Shown piece after piece: positions 1 to 10,749 of a stretch of DNA of 64,000 bases (positions are counted from its first letter, which is position 1; each line of letters starts with the position of its first letter). Source of the stretch: Phaeosphaeria sp. MPI-PUGE-AT-0046c. Taxonomy: Eukaryota > Ascomycota > Dothideomycetes > Pleosporales > Phaeosphaeriaceae. The stretch covers positions 868,001 to 932,000 of the forward strand of contig JAGTJN010000022.1 in assembly GCA_020747045.1 (NCBI GenBank). The letters are read 5' to 3'. Both the position numbers and the translations under genes were made by a program. The notes under the pieces were generated by a model. It saw only the letters and a list, made by a program, of their open reading frames with translations. It was not told the origin of the DNA and ran no database searches.

Positions 1-1338
1 GAACGGCAGCTCATGGAACGCGACCTGGCGCTCGGCGTTGGTGGGCGACTCATCCCTATCGGGCGCGAAGACGAAGTCAGGATCGTCTTCGTCCGTGGTG
101 CCGAAGGGGAGCCAGCAGTGCGGACAGCGCATGTCCTCGTCTGGGATGTGCGCGATGTTGACTTGCTCGAGACTGTCGACGAACGCTGTTGCATCGAACG
201 GGGGGCCTGGGGCGAAGGCTGGGTGGCCCATGTTGAACAATGTAGAGAGGGGAGGGAGCGGGCCTATGAAGTCTGGAAAAGGATTGGACAGATCAATATC
301 ATTCGCTGATATATCTGCCAAGGCGTGCTGCATGGTTGTGAAGAAGTTGTTGAAGAACTCCTGCGTTTGTGGGCTGGTGGGTACCGGTCCGGTGGCGGCC
401 GTGAAATGAGGTCCGTTGGGTCCGCCGGAGAGTGTACCCATCGAAATAGTGACAGAGCCTGGAACCGAAGATGGGAATGGAATGTTCTGAACGTTAGCTG
501 AGCCACCCTGATTGTTTCCGGATCCAGTTGGAGGGGCAGCGGTGGGAAGGGCTTCGTTGACGTTTTGTGACTCTGTGGGCTCCTGGGATGCTCCAGACGG
601 CGTTGCTTGAGAATTTGAGTTGAAGACAGCGATTGACTGTGGGAACGAGGCAAGTGCTGCAGCCAATGCATTCGGATGCGGATATGGATTTGGAGGGAAA
701 CTAGGATTTGGTGCCGATGAAGCGGGCGCCCCAAGCGGCAGAGCAGCCTCTAAGGATGGCATTTGACCATCTTCATTTTCGGAATCATCCTTTTCATCCT
801 CGTCATCTGAGCCGGTGAATGGTCCAAAGATCTGTGCAAGGAAACCGGGAGGAAGCAGTGGGAGCGAAACTTGGCTAGCTTGACCTACATGCCCGGCTGC
901 GCCGAAACCTGTGTTTGCGAGTATGTGAGGGAAAGGGAAAGGGGTTAGTTGAGGAGGCGAAGAAGGGCTAATATAGCTGTGCGCATGGCCCGGCGAAGCC
1001 ACGCCTGGTGCGTTTGCTGATGTGTCGGACGGTGTCGGCTGCTGCTGAGCCATAGGCTCCTCGAGAACGGGAGTTGCGTCATAAGAGTCTAGTACAGGAG
1101 ACAATTCGTCGCAATCCTCGACCGCTGGTGCAGAAGGCCAGCAACCAGGCATGGTGGCGGTCAAACTAGTCGGTGATGATTCACTTGGTGTACGCGTTGA
1201 TGTGCTGGGTGTGGTGGGTCGTTGCAGAAGTGTAGCTTCCTCGAGACTGGGCGTACAATCAAACTCCTCAGACGTAGATGGCATCTTGACACCGTCGTAA
1301 CCTTCGGCTGTCGGTGCAGGGGGCCAGAAATCGGCCAT
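1..1338 (-). CDS. RING-finger protein, 3' part beyond left edge
   Basis: The minus frame is open without a stop from 1338 to the left edge, giving 446 codons of a longer protein. I chose ATG 1338 (begins MADFWPPAPT); the frame stays open up to ATG 1587, so a longer start is possible. The first ~350 residues are Pro/Ser/Thr/Gly-rich and probably disordered, with an acidic run near 1338-based residue 180. Near the edge (about 60-135) there is DMRCPHCWLPF followed by an acidic stretch and RQVAFHELPF, which is how fungal RING-domain proteins enter the zinc-binding region; the remaining Cys/His ligands lie outside the window. A role as ubiquitin ligase is inferred from the family. The N-terminus carries an imperfect internal duplication (FWPPAPTAEGYD, later CWPSAPAVEDCD, each followed by a PSLEE/PVLEE motif). 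Confidence 0.6.
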   Translation of the reverse strand, partial: MADFWPPAPTAEGYDGVKMPSTSEEFDCTPSLEEATLLQRPTTPSTSTRTPSESSPTSLTATMPGCWPSAPAVEDCDELSPVLDSYDATPVLEEPMAQQQPTPSDTSANAPGVASPGHAHSYISPSSPPQLTPFPFPHILANTGFGAAGHVGQASQVSLPLLPPGFLAQIFGPFTGSDDEDEKDDSENEDGQMPSLEAALPLGAPASSAPNPSFPPNPYPHPNALAAALASFPQSIAVFNSNSQATPSGASQEPTESQNVNEALPTAAPPTGSGNNQGGSANVQNIPFPSSVPGSVTISMGTLSGGPNGPHFTAATGPVPTSPQTQEFFNNFFTTMQHALADISANDIDLSNPFPDFIGPLPPLSTLFNMGHPAFAPGPPFDATAFVDSLEQVNIAHIPDEDMRCPHCWLPFGTTDEDDPDFVFAPDRDESPTNAERQVAFHELPF

Positions 1339-1886
1339 GATAGCGGCGTCAGGCAATACAAGGTAGAAAGCTTGCGGACCACGGTGGAGTTGAATAGGCT
1401 GATGCGCGCGGTTGCTTATAAGCAAACACGGCACGAAAAGCACAGTGAAGGCTGCAAGACACAGCCCTTTCGAATGTTCTAGCTCGTGAGACAACTCAAG
1501 ACAAGTGAAAGTCAGTCGCGCACGTGCCTGTTTGCTCAGTATCTCAATGTTTCGCGGGGCAACCAAGTACCGAAATGGCGGTAGCATTGTCGGAAACCTG
1601 CAGAATGCATCGAACAGAAACTAGTTCCACAAGCTCAACGCAATTCTGTTTCGATAGAGCCTTCACAACAGCACTTTCCTATGCTAGGAAGAACTTTATG
1701 TACCGAGAAAGCTCCTTCTGACGTATAACAATTTCATGTATTGTCCACGTCGAGATATGATGTTCCAGTTGACTCTTTGTTTCAGTTGACAATCGCCTGG
1801 ATAATTCAAAGTTTGATCTGGTGTTGCGGACACGATATCAACTAATAGAGAAGAAGGTGTGATTGGGAATGGTGGAGGATGTGAAG
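1339..1886. other. Intergenic, upstream of RING gene and downstream of F-box-like gene
   Basis: No separate gene is visible. The stretch holds the promoter side of the RING-finger gene (possibly including an N-terminal extension up to 1587) and the 3' side of the F-box-like gene. Confidence 0.5.
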
Positions 1887-2627
1887 CTACAAGGTGTCTA
1901 TCCAATCCATCAACTTATCGATCTTCGGCTTCATCATCAACAAGTAGTCGTCCTCTGGCATCACCAGCACTGGCTGACAGGGTACAAAGTCGTAGGAGCT
2001 GTCACCCGCGTTCAGATGGGGTTCCCACCATGTATGCTTTGCAGTGAGCGCATCCGGTGCATCGTATCGCCGATAGTGGTCTTCTTTGTACATACTTCCA
2101 ACCAGCACCCCGTAAGCGCCCTTGAAGTGAGTATCAGGAAACTTTAGATGCTCGAAGTTGGAGAAAACCCTTAGCATTTTGACATGCTGTAGGCGCCATA
2201 ACAGGTCAATGAGATTGGTCATGCCGTTTTTGCGACCTAACATGTTCGTAGGGCGTAGACATAACTCGTCCAGCAGCAAATGTTCCTTATTGAAAGGGTA
2301 CATCTGCCAGTCATCAAGTTTTGATATCTCGGCTGCGATCACGACTCTTTTGATGTGGCGCAATTTAGGATCGGGCATTTGCTGAACGTTCTGCATTGTT
2401 TGCTCGCAGAACGTGAATGTCGTGAGGTGGTATGCGAGGTCGGCGAATTCACGATAGAATTGTCGACAGACTAACAATGGTCGAAGATTGAAAGATGCGC
2501 TGTCGACCAAGAGAGGGTTCCCAGTCTGCCGGAAAACATGTGCCCCGATTTCCAGCCGGATTTCAGCAGGAAGAGACAAGATGTGAATGGCAGTGTTCGC
2601 CATGCCAACGTTTGCCAAGTTGGCCAT
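1887..2627 (-). CDS. F-box-like protein, 246 aa
   Basis: Single-exon gene of 246 aa. The open frame continues upstream to 2744 but begins there with a TTG codon, so the first real ATG is 2627 (MANLANVG). Soon after the start comes the LSLPAEIRLEIGAHVF block and then LLVCRQFYREFADLAYH. This pairing (LPxEIRxxIxxxVF, then a short helix with CRQxYxE) is typical of the many degenerate F-box-like proteins of Dothideomycetes. The C-terminal two thirds show no known domain; there is no signal peptide or membrane segment. A role in SCF-type substrate recognition would be inference only. It is divergent from the ferric reductase gene, with 221 bp between the two start codons. Confidence 0.55.
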   Translation of the reverse strand: MANLANVGMANTAIHILSLPAEIRLEIGAHVFRQTGNPLLVDSASFNLRPLLVCRQFYREFADLAYHLTTFTFCEQTMQNVQQMPDPKLRHIKRVVIAAEISKLDDWQMYPFNKEHLLLDELCLRPTNMLGRKNGMTNLIDLLWRLQHVKMLRVFSNFEHLKFPDTHFKGAYGVLVGSMYKEDHYRRYDAPDALTAKHTWWEPHLNAGDSSYDFVPCQPVLVMPEDDYLLMMKPKIDKLMDWIDTL

Positions 2628-2771
2628 GAAAGGACTCGTTGCGCTGTGAAGAGTCGGGATAGCTGCAGCTTGTCGATAATGATTTGCCCAAGGACATATG
2701 TACTGTGGGGCGACGATGAGGTTTGAAATGCAAATGGAAGCCAAGTGGACGCCTGAACGGCCGAGTTAGCG

Positions 2772-2794
2772 CGGATCAGTTTTTATCTGATCCG
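2772..2794. promoter_or_regulatory. Perfect GATA-type palindrome before ferric reductase
   Basis: CGGATCAG and CTGATCCG form a perfect 8-bp inverted repeat around a 7-nt spacer. Inside it, 2783-2791 read on the minus strand is ATCAGATAA, which matches ATCWGATAA, the known binding consensus of SreA-class iron-responsive GATA repressors. It lies 55 bp upstream of the ferric reductase ATG, so an iron-repressed promoter is a reasonable inference. It could also act on the divergent F-box-like gene. Confidence 0.5.
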
Positions 2795-2848
2795 TGACAA
2801 CCCCGCCAATCTCCGAATCTCATCAACCACCTGTCACACCTGCTACTG

Positions 2849-5184
2849 ATGCACATTCTTTCGTGTTTCCTGTCTTTAATCGCTCTACTTCATGTGACAC
2901 AAGCTCTGCTACTGGGCAAGTTCTGCCCTTCAGCTTGCGAGTTCACACTCCAGTACGTGACCTTCAACGACACAGACGCGTGGCTGTCGCGAAAAGTCCG
3001 AGCATGTCGGAGCCAGCTTCTCATCACGTCCGTGTACCTTTGCTTTGACCAGTATTGCGAGTATGATGTTGAAGGTGAGAAATGGATACACGAGCAGAGT
3101 TTGTGGTGCGATGAGCATGCCGGTGTGAAACTACCAGAGATCCACGATGTTTTGGACAAGTGGACGGCAGAAGACATTGCCTCTGTCCGGCGGCTTGGCC
3201 TCGATGAAGCACAGTCAGGTCTGTTGGTAAATGAAGTTCTTCTGCCCGACTCGTCATTCCATGAGCGAGCCTACACAACCATGGTACGATCATACGTCCA
3301 CAATCGGGGCTTTGTGATCGTTGCTGATTGCCGTCACAGTTTGTAGCAGATCAGCAATACGCTCTACATCTAGAATACGGGTTAGTTGAATTTGAGCATA
3401 TATTGATGCTAATTAGCTGATATGCATTCAGTTGGTACATGTACTATTTCTGGATACTGGTAGTCTTCTTCGGAGTCGTATCTCGACTTCTCTCAATATT
3501 AGGGAACTTCAGGCACCGGAGAAGGCGACATATAAGCAACGACAATTATCTCGATTCACACACCTCTACACGCTCTCGTCCTTTCGTCGGCTCTCCGGCA
3601 TGGCTCAAGCGCCATCTTACCGTCCCGGCCACATTTGGGAACCGCTGTTCGGCGCCATATGGTTGGTGCACCATTCCACCACGGATCCAGAGTGCTACGA
3701 TACTCCTATTTGTCGTCCTCAATTTTGTCCTCTGCACCTTCTCATACCGCTTGACGGAAGGTAACCTTTACTGGCCAGAGAAGTCCGCGCAACTGCTACG
3801 CTACGTGTCCGATCGCACTGGTGTCATCTCGCTTGTAAATTTCCCCTTGGTGTGGCTATTCGGCATGCGTAACGATGTCCTGCTATGGCTCACTGGATGG
3901 GGCTTCGGAACTTACAATGCCTTTCATAGATGGATCGCAAGAGTGGCAACATTACAAGCCGTGATACACAGCTTGGGTTACACGTTAATGATCTTCGAGA
4001 GCGGAGGCTGGTCTGGCTTCTCCGAGTATCTGGCAAGACACTACTTCTGGAATGGCGAACTCGCGACAATAGCCATGTGTGCACTACTGGCCTTCTCTCT
4101 ATATGGTATCCGACGCGCCCACTACGAAATCTTTCTCGTCACCCACATTGTTCTCTCCATTGTGGCGCTCTGGACAATGTACTACCACGTCGAGATCTTC
4201 GTCAAAGGCGAATGGACCATCTTCATCTGGCCTTGTCTAGTAATCTGGGTCTGCGATCGCGTACTGCGAACTGGTCGCATACTTGCTTTCAACAGACACT
4301 TCTGGCGCACAAGGGCTTCTGCCAGCTACGATCCTTCTTCGAACCTAATCCGTATGGATGTCGATGGTAGCAACAACTGGCTAGCCCCCGAGCCAGGAAC
4401 ATACTATTACATCCACGTCCTGGACGACCTCCTCTACGCGCATCAAAGCCACCCGTTCACTCTCGCTTACAACACCTCGAACCTACAAGATGTACCCTCC
4501 ACCCCCCTATCCCCTCTTTCAGCTCGCCCAGCACCCCACAGAACCTTGTCCGACGAGTCCACCGAATCCGACGCACTGCTCACATCAACGAAGAGCTCCT
4601 CAAAAAACAACCTCGTCTTCCTCATCCGTCCATACGACGGCTTCACAGCCCGCCTCAAATCCCACTGCCTCCTGCACCCCACAACCCTCCGCGTCCTCAT
4701 CGACGGGCCATACGGCCACGCCGAGCCGCTCCACCACTTCCCCCACGTCCTCTTCATCGTAGGCGGCACAGGCGTCGCAGTCCCCCTATCGCACATCTCG
4801 CGCCTCCTCTCGCCCGCGTCGCGGACACACTCGCTCAAGATCGTCTGGGCAGTGCGCGAGCACGCTTTCCTCGCTTCTGTGCTGCGCGACTTTGCAGGCT
4901 TGCTGGGCGATGAGCGCGTAGATATGCAGGTGCACGTCACGCAGGACAAGGAGGTGGTTGACGAAGTGTTGGGCGAGGATCTGAAGAGCGTGCGGGTCGT
5001 GGCGCGGAGGCCGGATGTGCGTGGAGTCGTGGCGCGCGCGGCTGAGGATGCGGGACGGGGTGGGCTTGCTGTTGTGGCGTGCGGGCCGGCGATGATGGCT
5101 GACGAGGCGAGGAAGGCGAGTGTGGAGATGTTGGCGAGAGGCCATGCGGGGGTGGATTATTTCGAGGAGAGTTTCAAGTGGTAG
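2849..5184 (+). CDS. Ferric reductase transmembrane component (FRE family)
   Basis: Three exons: 2849-3283, 3340-3380 and 3432-5184 (introns of 56 and 51 nt, GTACGA...CACAG and GTTAGT...TTCAG), giving 742 aa in frame. The protein starts with a signal peptide (MHILSCFLSLIALLHVTQA) and a Cys-containing extracellular domain, then a ferric-reductase-like membrane domain. The four haem-ligand histidines are visible in two helices (FHRWIARVATLQAVIH near 323-337; RRAHYEIFLVTH near 388-396). The cytosolic half has the FAD site HPFTLAY (~499), the NADPH site VGGTGVAVP (~602) and the CGPAMM C-terminal nucleotide motif (~710), ending FEESFKW. It reduces Fe(III) at the plasma membrane for uptake, moving electrons from NADPH through FAD and two haems. 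The 41-nt middle exon would be missed by simple ORF calling because exon 1 reads into a stop at 3346. Confidence 0.9.
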
Positions 5185-5615
5185 AGCGAAGGCGTGCAGG
5201 AGCGAAGTAGATGTCAGGTTAAGTTTCTCTGATTTGTTGTGCATATATATATAGACGACGGAGTGTTGTACATGTACAGCTTCCACCGAAGCTGTACCTG
5301 AGTATATAGATATAGTCTTACATCCGTGTATCGTACAATTCGTGTTCGGAATACCGTCGTTGTCGGCCAAGTCTGCCCTCCACAGCTTCTAGCCACCCGT
5401 ATCAAGCAAGATACTGTGCAGTCGTCCATAACAGTCTAGTGTCGGCGATGCTGATCAGCACAGCTCGTCGACTCGAAGACCATCGATGACGAGTCCCAAA
5501 TGCGGACCATTCATCCTTCCATCCCCTCCTCGCCGAGACTGGACGTCCCAACACGCACTCCCACCTCACCCAACCACGAAGCAACATTCCAATCAACCTT
5601 GATCCAACACCACCC

Positions 5616-6914
5616 TCACTTCTCCCCCCTCTTCCGATTCCTCTCCCTCCTCCTCTCCCTCTCCCCCTTCCGCGCCTGATTCCAACTAACCAACCCCACC
5701 CCCTCTCCCTCCCCTTCAATCCCCCCATCATGCTCCTCGACCTCATCCAACCCAAAGCGGCCCATCTCACCCCTCCTCCACCGCTGAATAAGCCACAGAC
5801 TCGTCGCCTCGGGATCCATTCCCCCGCCCTTTGCCAGGCGGCCCGTCTTCTCCGCAATCGCAGCCAGCAGGACGAGGATATCGTTGGTGGGCGCGCAGTA
5901 CTCTGAGTACAGCGTGGGCGAGTGCAGATTGAGGTGGAAGAGAAGGTAATCCGCCAGCAGGACGGGGGGGATAATGGTATCTTTGACGCTGCCGCAGAGC
6001 GCGAGTTTGAGCATGGCGTGTGCGTCGGGTACGTAGGGGATGAAGACGCCCGGCGTGTCGAGGAGGTAGACTCCACCGCCGACGCCCGCTGCTGCTCCCT
6101 TTGCGCCCCCGCCTTCGACGGCTGCTGCTGCGGCTGCGTCGTCTTCGCTGAGGATGATCTTGACCCCGCTGCCTACCTTGCGCGTAACGCCGGGCTGCGC
6201 GCCTGTTTTGGCGACTTTGCCCTTACCCAGCCCGTGTGCGCGGAGTGCGTTGAGGAGAGTGGATTTACCCACGTTGGGCATGCCGACGACGAGCACGCGG
6301 TGCCCGACGAGTTTATACCGCTGTTGCGCGTGCTCTTTCAATACTTCCAATAGCTTGCTTATGCTCTTCTTGCGCCCACCACTAGTTCCGTCTTTATCCT
6401 CCTCTTTCCCATTCCGAATAAATACCACCTTGCTTACACCCCCGACCCCGCTCCCCGAGGCTTTCTTCCCTTCAAACCACCCTCTTACAATCTCTTCTCT
6501 CCGCCCGTCTCTATTGCCCCCGCCTAAATCTCTCTTGGTATAGACAACAACCCTCTCCTTTCCTTCGAGAGCCTTCTCAAACAGCGGGTTGCGTGACGTG
6601 AGCGGGACACGGTAGTCGCGGCACTCAATGACGAGGTCAATGGAGCTGAGGAGCGATTTCATCTTGTTGAGCCCGGAGTGGTGGTGGCCCAGGAAATAGG
6701 AGCGCGGGAGCGACGGTAAGGCTGGGAAGACATGGCGGGGGAGAAAGGACATTTGGCGACTGTGGGCGTCACATTGGAGAGATCGCGCATGGCTTGTGAG
6801 GGAAGCGTGATAGAGTGGTGGTAGGAATAATTTTGGTGAGCGAGTCAGGCTGCCGCTGCATCTGGCGGGGTTGACTCGCGCCTTGGGTGGTAGCCACATG
6901 CACGTCAATGACAT
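5616..6914 (-). CDS. MTG1: Mitochondrial GTPase Mtg1 (YlqF/circularly permuted GTPase)
   Basis: Single exon. ATG 6914 gives 432 aa; an internal ATG at 6752 (MSFLPRHVFP) gives 378 aa. The 54-residue extension is basic and Ser/Thr-rich and could be the mitochondrial targeting segment, so I keep the longer form. GTPase motifs are in circularly permuted order: G4 TKRD (VVVYTKRD) precedes G1 GMPNVGKST and G3 DTPG (LLDTPGVFIPYVPD), as in the YlqF/RbgA family. Family members help assemble the mitochondrial large ribosomal subunit. Lineage-specific low-complexity inserts (poly-Ala before DTPG, a strongly charged Glu/Arg/Lys tail) lengthen it beyond the usual size. It is convergent with the ferric reductase, with 431 bp between the stops. 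Confidence 0.85.
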   Translation of the reverse strand: MSLTCMWLPPKARVNPARCSGSLTRSPKLFLPPLYHASLTSHARSLQCDAHSRQMSFLPRHVFPALPSLPRSYFLGHHHSGLNKMKSLLSSIDLVIECRDYRVPLTSRNPLFEKALEGKERVVVYTKRDLGGGNRDGRREEIVRGWFEGKKASGSGVGGVSKVVFIRNGKEEDKDGTSGGRKKSISKLLEVLKEHAQQRYKLVGHRVLVVGMPNVGKSTLLNALRAHGLGKGKVAKTGAQPGVTRKVGSGVKIILSEDDAAAAAAVEGGGAKGAAAGVGGGVYLLDTPGVFIPYVPDAHAMLKLALCGSVKDTIIPPVLLADYLLFHLNLHSPTLYSEYCAPTNDILVLLAAIAEKTGRLAKGGGMDPEATSLWLIQRWRRGEMGRFGLDEVEEHDGGIEGEGEGVGLVSWNQARKGERERRRERNRKRGEK

Positions 6915-7134
6915 GTCAGATCAAAGTGTTGGAGTGAGCTCAAGTGAACACTGCACTCGAACATCGAGGAGACAAGGGGACAATGTGGTCCAAGACCACA
7001 AACGATGCTGAATTGAACTGTCTATACTAACCATGCTGCCGAACTATGCAGAGAATCCCAAGCCATCACCACCCCTCGAAAGCATCCACACCCCAACTAC
7101 TATTCAGTGCACTTCTCCACCAGACCAACGAGCC

Positions 7135-8561
7135 CTACAAATCTCGGTGAGGAGGCGCCTCAGCACGAGCCTCTGCAGCCTCAGGGAAGATGGTCGAAGA
7201 CGTCGTGAGCGTGACCACTGTCGCAACCTCGGTCTCGATCGTGATGGGCGTAGTGATCTCGACAACGACAGGCTGAAGCTCTGAGGTGGTGACTGGCGTG
7301 TGTGTCGAGGCCACTATAGTGGTCACATCTGATGTGTAGACAGTAACGGTGCTGGTCGAGAAAGCCGTCCAGCCAGAAAGCGTCAACGTGTCCATGGCAC
7401 CAACAGTGACGGTGGTAGTCTCCACGATGGGATCAGCCACATCAAGATTATCGGCACCCTCGCAATCGTTGCTATCGTCAGCGTGCACATCTTGAAGTCG
7501 GACTTCCCAGTTTTCTTTGCCACGCTTCTCCCATTCTGCATCTGCGCACATGCGGCGGTGGTCGGCCCAGGGAAGCTTGAAGAACACCTCCTTATGCCAA
7601 GAGCGAGCGATACGTGCCGCTTCTGGGGTGGACAATGCAGTCGTTGCTGGCAGCGAGATAGTCGTTGTAGTCACCCACGTTCCAGGACTCGTGGCTACCA
7701 CGGTGGATGTCTCGGTGGTTGCAGCGGTAGTAACAGTGGTCGATGTCGTAAGGGGTTTGCCATTGGAGTCTAGGGGCTGAGCACCGCAAAGGTCCTTCAT
7801 CTTATCATCAGCACGGCACTTCACCCAACCGTATTGACCGGGCTTCTTCGTGTAGCATTGGTAGCAAAGAGCGGTGCGGGTCCAAGGGTGCAGCATCCAC
7901 TTGAAAATGACGTCGCCCTGACGAGGCTCCAGGCCACGGCGACCAATGTCCGTAGACAGAGTGCTGGTCTCGGGCTGAGAGGTGGTGATGGTCTGGGTCT
8001 CCGTGGTCGTGTACGGCGTGGGTGTGTTGTCGGAACCAACGGAGAAGGAGGTCGACGTCACTGTGGTCGTGAAGACGGACTCTCTGGCAATCTCTGGTCA
8101 GCCAATGCATTCGAAAGGTCTAGACAGGGTGACAGAGAACAGGACACTTACTCTGCAACGACTTGTTCCTTCTTGCTGCAGAAGAACTTGGCTGAGCGGA
8201 TGGTATCTGAAGAGCTTGCAGTATAGCACGTGTCGATTTCAGTGGGCAGCGACAAGACGGTCTGTGGTGTTGAGGTAGAACAGCCAGGCTGGCTGTAGAG
8301 GATCAGGTCGCAGATATAATCGTCGTTGACGTCCTCGATCCACTTCATGCGCCTCTCGTCAAGGCGTGGTTTCACGCTCCGGGAGCCAAGGTCGACGCAC
8401 TCGTTTCGCTTGATGTCGACATTAGCACCGTGCGGGCTGCCATCGCAGTCGTCACTGATGAACTGGTATACACGGATCTGGTCGGTCTTGGACTTGGCGT
8501 CGACGCCCGAAGCAAGCGTGGAAAGGAGGGTGCCCAGGATGAGCGGCACGAGGAGAGTCAT
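7135..8561 (-). CDS. Secreted protein: six-Cys head, Ser/Thr-rich tail
   Basis: Two exons, 8561-8152 and 8083-7135 (68-nt intron GTAAGT...GCCAG), 452 aa. I chose ATG 8561 because it opens directly into a signal peptide (MTLLVPLILGTLLSTLASGVDA). The mature head of ~110 residues has six cysteines (DDCDG, NECVD, YICDL, PGCST, DTCYT, FFCSK), suggesting three disulfides. The rest is dominated by Thr/Ser runs (TTTVTVGAM, TVTVYTSDVTT) typical of O-mannosylated wall or secreted proteins, interrupted by a Trp/Cys-containing segment (WTRTALCYQCYTKK). There is no C-terminal hydrophobic GPI signal and no membrane segment. I do not recognise the head domain; a secreted or wall-associated protein is as far as the sequence goes. 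Confidence 0.65.
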
Positions 8562-9264
8562 GCTGGGTGGTCGAGAGTAGGACTGGCGATGGTTAGTTGG
8601 AGCGTTGACGAAGAAGAGGCTGGGACATACCAAGGTAGTGAGGCGAGGTGGGAATATGTGAGCACTTGTTGCAACTGGTGGCATACGTTAGCCGTGTGCC
8701 ATGTAGAGGACCGAGGGCAGCCATGTTTGAGGACATGCGAGCCAGGTGACGTGAGACGATGGGACTGATATTGGACGTACCCAAGAAAGAGGATCGAATT
8801 AGGTATGGGACGAACGCTGAAACTGTCCTGCAAGGCGTCAGTGTTGAGTGGACGGAGGTTGCATGTGAAGGCTGGATGCACGTACCAAAATGCAAAAATG
8901 CTCTTCGACAAAGCTGTTGTGTGGGTGGTGTGTGAAACAAGAGACGTGGAGGGAGAGACGAGCTTATAAGACGCGTCTAGCTCGATCACCGCAGTAACAG
9001 GTACAGGAGGAAGGCGCTGGGGCTTGAGATTTCGAGAAGGCGGGCGTCGTGTCGAGAGGCAGGCATCGAGGAAAGAGATACGCAGACTGAACTGGAGAAG
9101 GTACCCTCTCGACAACACCCGACAAAGTAGTAGAAGTTCGTGACGATAGAGATCTTCTTGGTATTCTGACACGACTCAATCCTCTAATCAAACCATGTTG
9201 CCTTTCACCGCAATCCATCCAAACACCTCAACGCCATACTCCCATTCCATTCGATTCCTCACAT
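8562..9264. other. Intergenic, no gene seen
   Basis: About 700 bp between the start of the secreted-protein gene and the stop of GCS1. Only overlapping random frames without motifs are present; it should hold the promoter and leader of the secreted-protein gene and the GCS1 3' UTR. Confidence 0.5.
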
Positions 9265-10749
9265 CTACCAATCGCCCCACTCCCCATCGTCCTTCTTCGG
9301 CCTGCCCCCTGTCCCTCCACTTGGGCCCTTCTTCATGGCACTCGTCCCAATCCCACTCGGCTTCTTCTTCTCCTGCATCCTCTGCTCTCCCACGTTTGAA
9401 AACTCGTCCCAAAAGTCCTGTTTATCCTTTGCCGGCCCCTTGGGCGCATCTCCAAACGAGTCCCAAAAGTCCTTCTTTTCCGGTTCGCGTCGTGCCGCAT
9501 TCGACGGCTCGCCCTCGACGAAGCGGTTGAACTGGGTGCCTGCGTTTTGGACGCCCGAGGAGAGGGTTTGGCCGAGTGTACCGGCTGTGCGTTGGGCTTG
9601 AGTGGCGAGATCTGCTTCTGCTAGCTGTCGAGTTGTTAGTCAGTTGATCGATCAAGCAATCAATCAAAAACATTTCACGACAGCCTCGTGCCTGCAGACG
9701 TGGATACGAACCTTTTGCATCCCGGGCTTAACCCACCCCTCGTACCCCGTCTTCCCCACCTTGCTCACACTCGCCCCCAGCCACCCAAATCCCTTCGTCA
9801 GCGCCGCCACGGGGTCCTTTTGAAAATCCCCCAGCTCCGGCGGCGCACCCGGCTCCTCCTCCTTCTTCCAGTGATCCGGCTCGCTGCCAAAGCCTCCATA
9901 CTTCCCGCCCTGATTCGGCGCCACGCCATCTGGGCGATTCGCATTCTCAGCGCCCATTTTGGCAAAGTAGGATTCGTTTTTGACTTTTTGGCTCGACATG
10001 GCGTTTGTGCCGAGAGACGGGGAGTTGGAGCGGACGTCGTTGGAGCGGGTCTTGCTGAGCGGGGTTTGAGAACGAGAGCCAGCTGCACTCGCCCTTCCAC
10101 TCAATGGCGCATTTGCCCCCATCCCTCCGCTTGGATTCTCCTTCTTGGGCAGCCTTTTTGGCAAATTGCTCTTGTCGAATTCCCTCTCCTCCACCTTACA
10201 GCTTAGTCGTTCTTTCCACTCATCCCCCGCCTCGGAATCATATCTCTCCGCTATCGAGCTCGCCTCAAACGTGCGCCCGTCTTTGGTATTCGAAGCGTGT
10301 GTATTGAAGAAGTCCTGGAAAGGTTTGTTGCCCCCTGCGGCCATGCGCGCGAGCTCGGCGCCCTTGAAGGCGTCCATGGTTATGCTGCGGATGAAGGAGA
10401 TGTGCACGCCGAGGCCGCGGTGAACGCCTGAGCACGAGAGACACATGAAGATGCCGAGTTTGGGGGAGGCCTGCGACACGTCATTTCAGTGTTGCTCTCG
10501 CCGTAGTGGTAGGAGGGGGAGGGGGAAGGGGAGGGGTGAGGTTGAAGGGGAGGACATGGTCTGCGTACCCATTGCGGACTCGGCGCATTGCAGTCGACGC
10601 ACTTGTTGTTGTCGTTTATCTTCTGTATCTCGAGTAACTACAACCGTTCCCGAATTAGCAGTCTGTCTACCTCTATTCCATGCGCAGCAAGCGGATTCGC
10701 AACGTACCTTGCTCCTCGTCTCCGGGTCGACCTCCCACATTTTACTCAT
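9265..10749 (-). CDS. GCS1: ArfGAP Gcs1 (ADP-ribosylation factor GTPase-activating protein)
   Basis: Four exons: 10749-10708, 10637-10569, 10470-9712 and 9624-9265 (introns 70, 98 and 87 nt), 409 aa. Exon 1 encodes MSKMWEVDPETRSK. The ArfGAP zinc finger CVDC-x16-CLSC is assembled across the exon 2/3 junction and is followed by GVHRGLGVHISFIRSITMD, which contains the catalytic arginine region. The middle is Ser/Asn-rich. The C-terminus has the Gcs1/ArfGAP1 layout with FGWLGASVSK and GWVKPGMQK, two DFWD motifs (KKDFWDSFG, KQDFWDEF) and an acidic DDGEWGDW end. It stimulates GTP hydrolysis on Arf1 during COPI and post-Golgi traffic. The exon 3 frame read alone ends in a false tail after GMQK; the last intron restores the conserved C-terminus. 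Confidence 0.93.

Noticed and set aside
2628..2744. N-terminal extension of the F-box-like protein
   Set aside because: It starts with TTG, not ATG, and reads across the likely promoter; ATG 2627 is the first true start.
4467..4949. 160-codon minus frame inside the ferric reductase
   Set aside because: Antisense shadow of a GC-rich exon without any domain.
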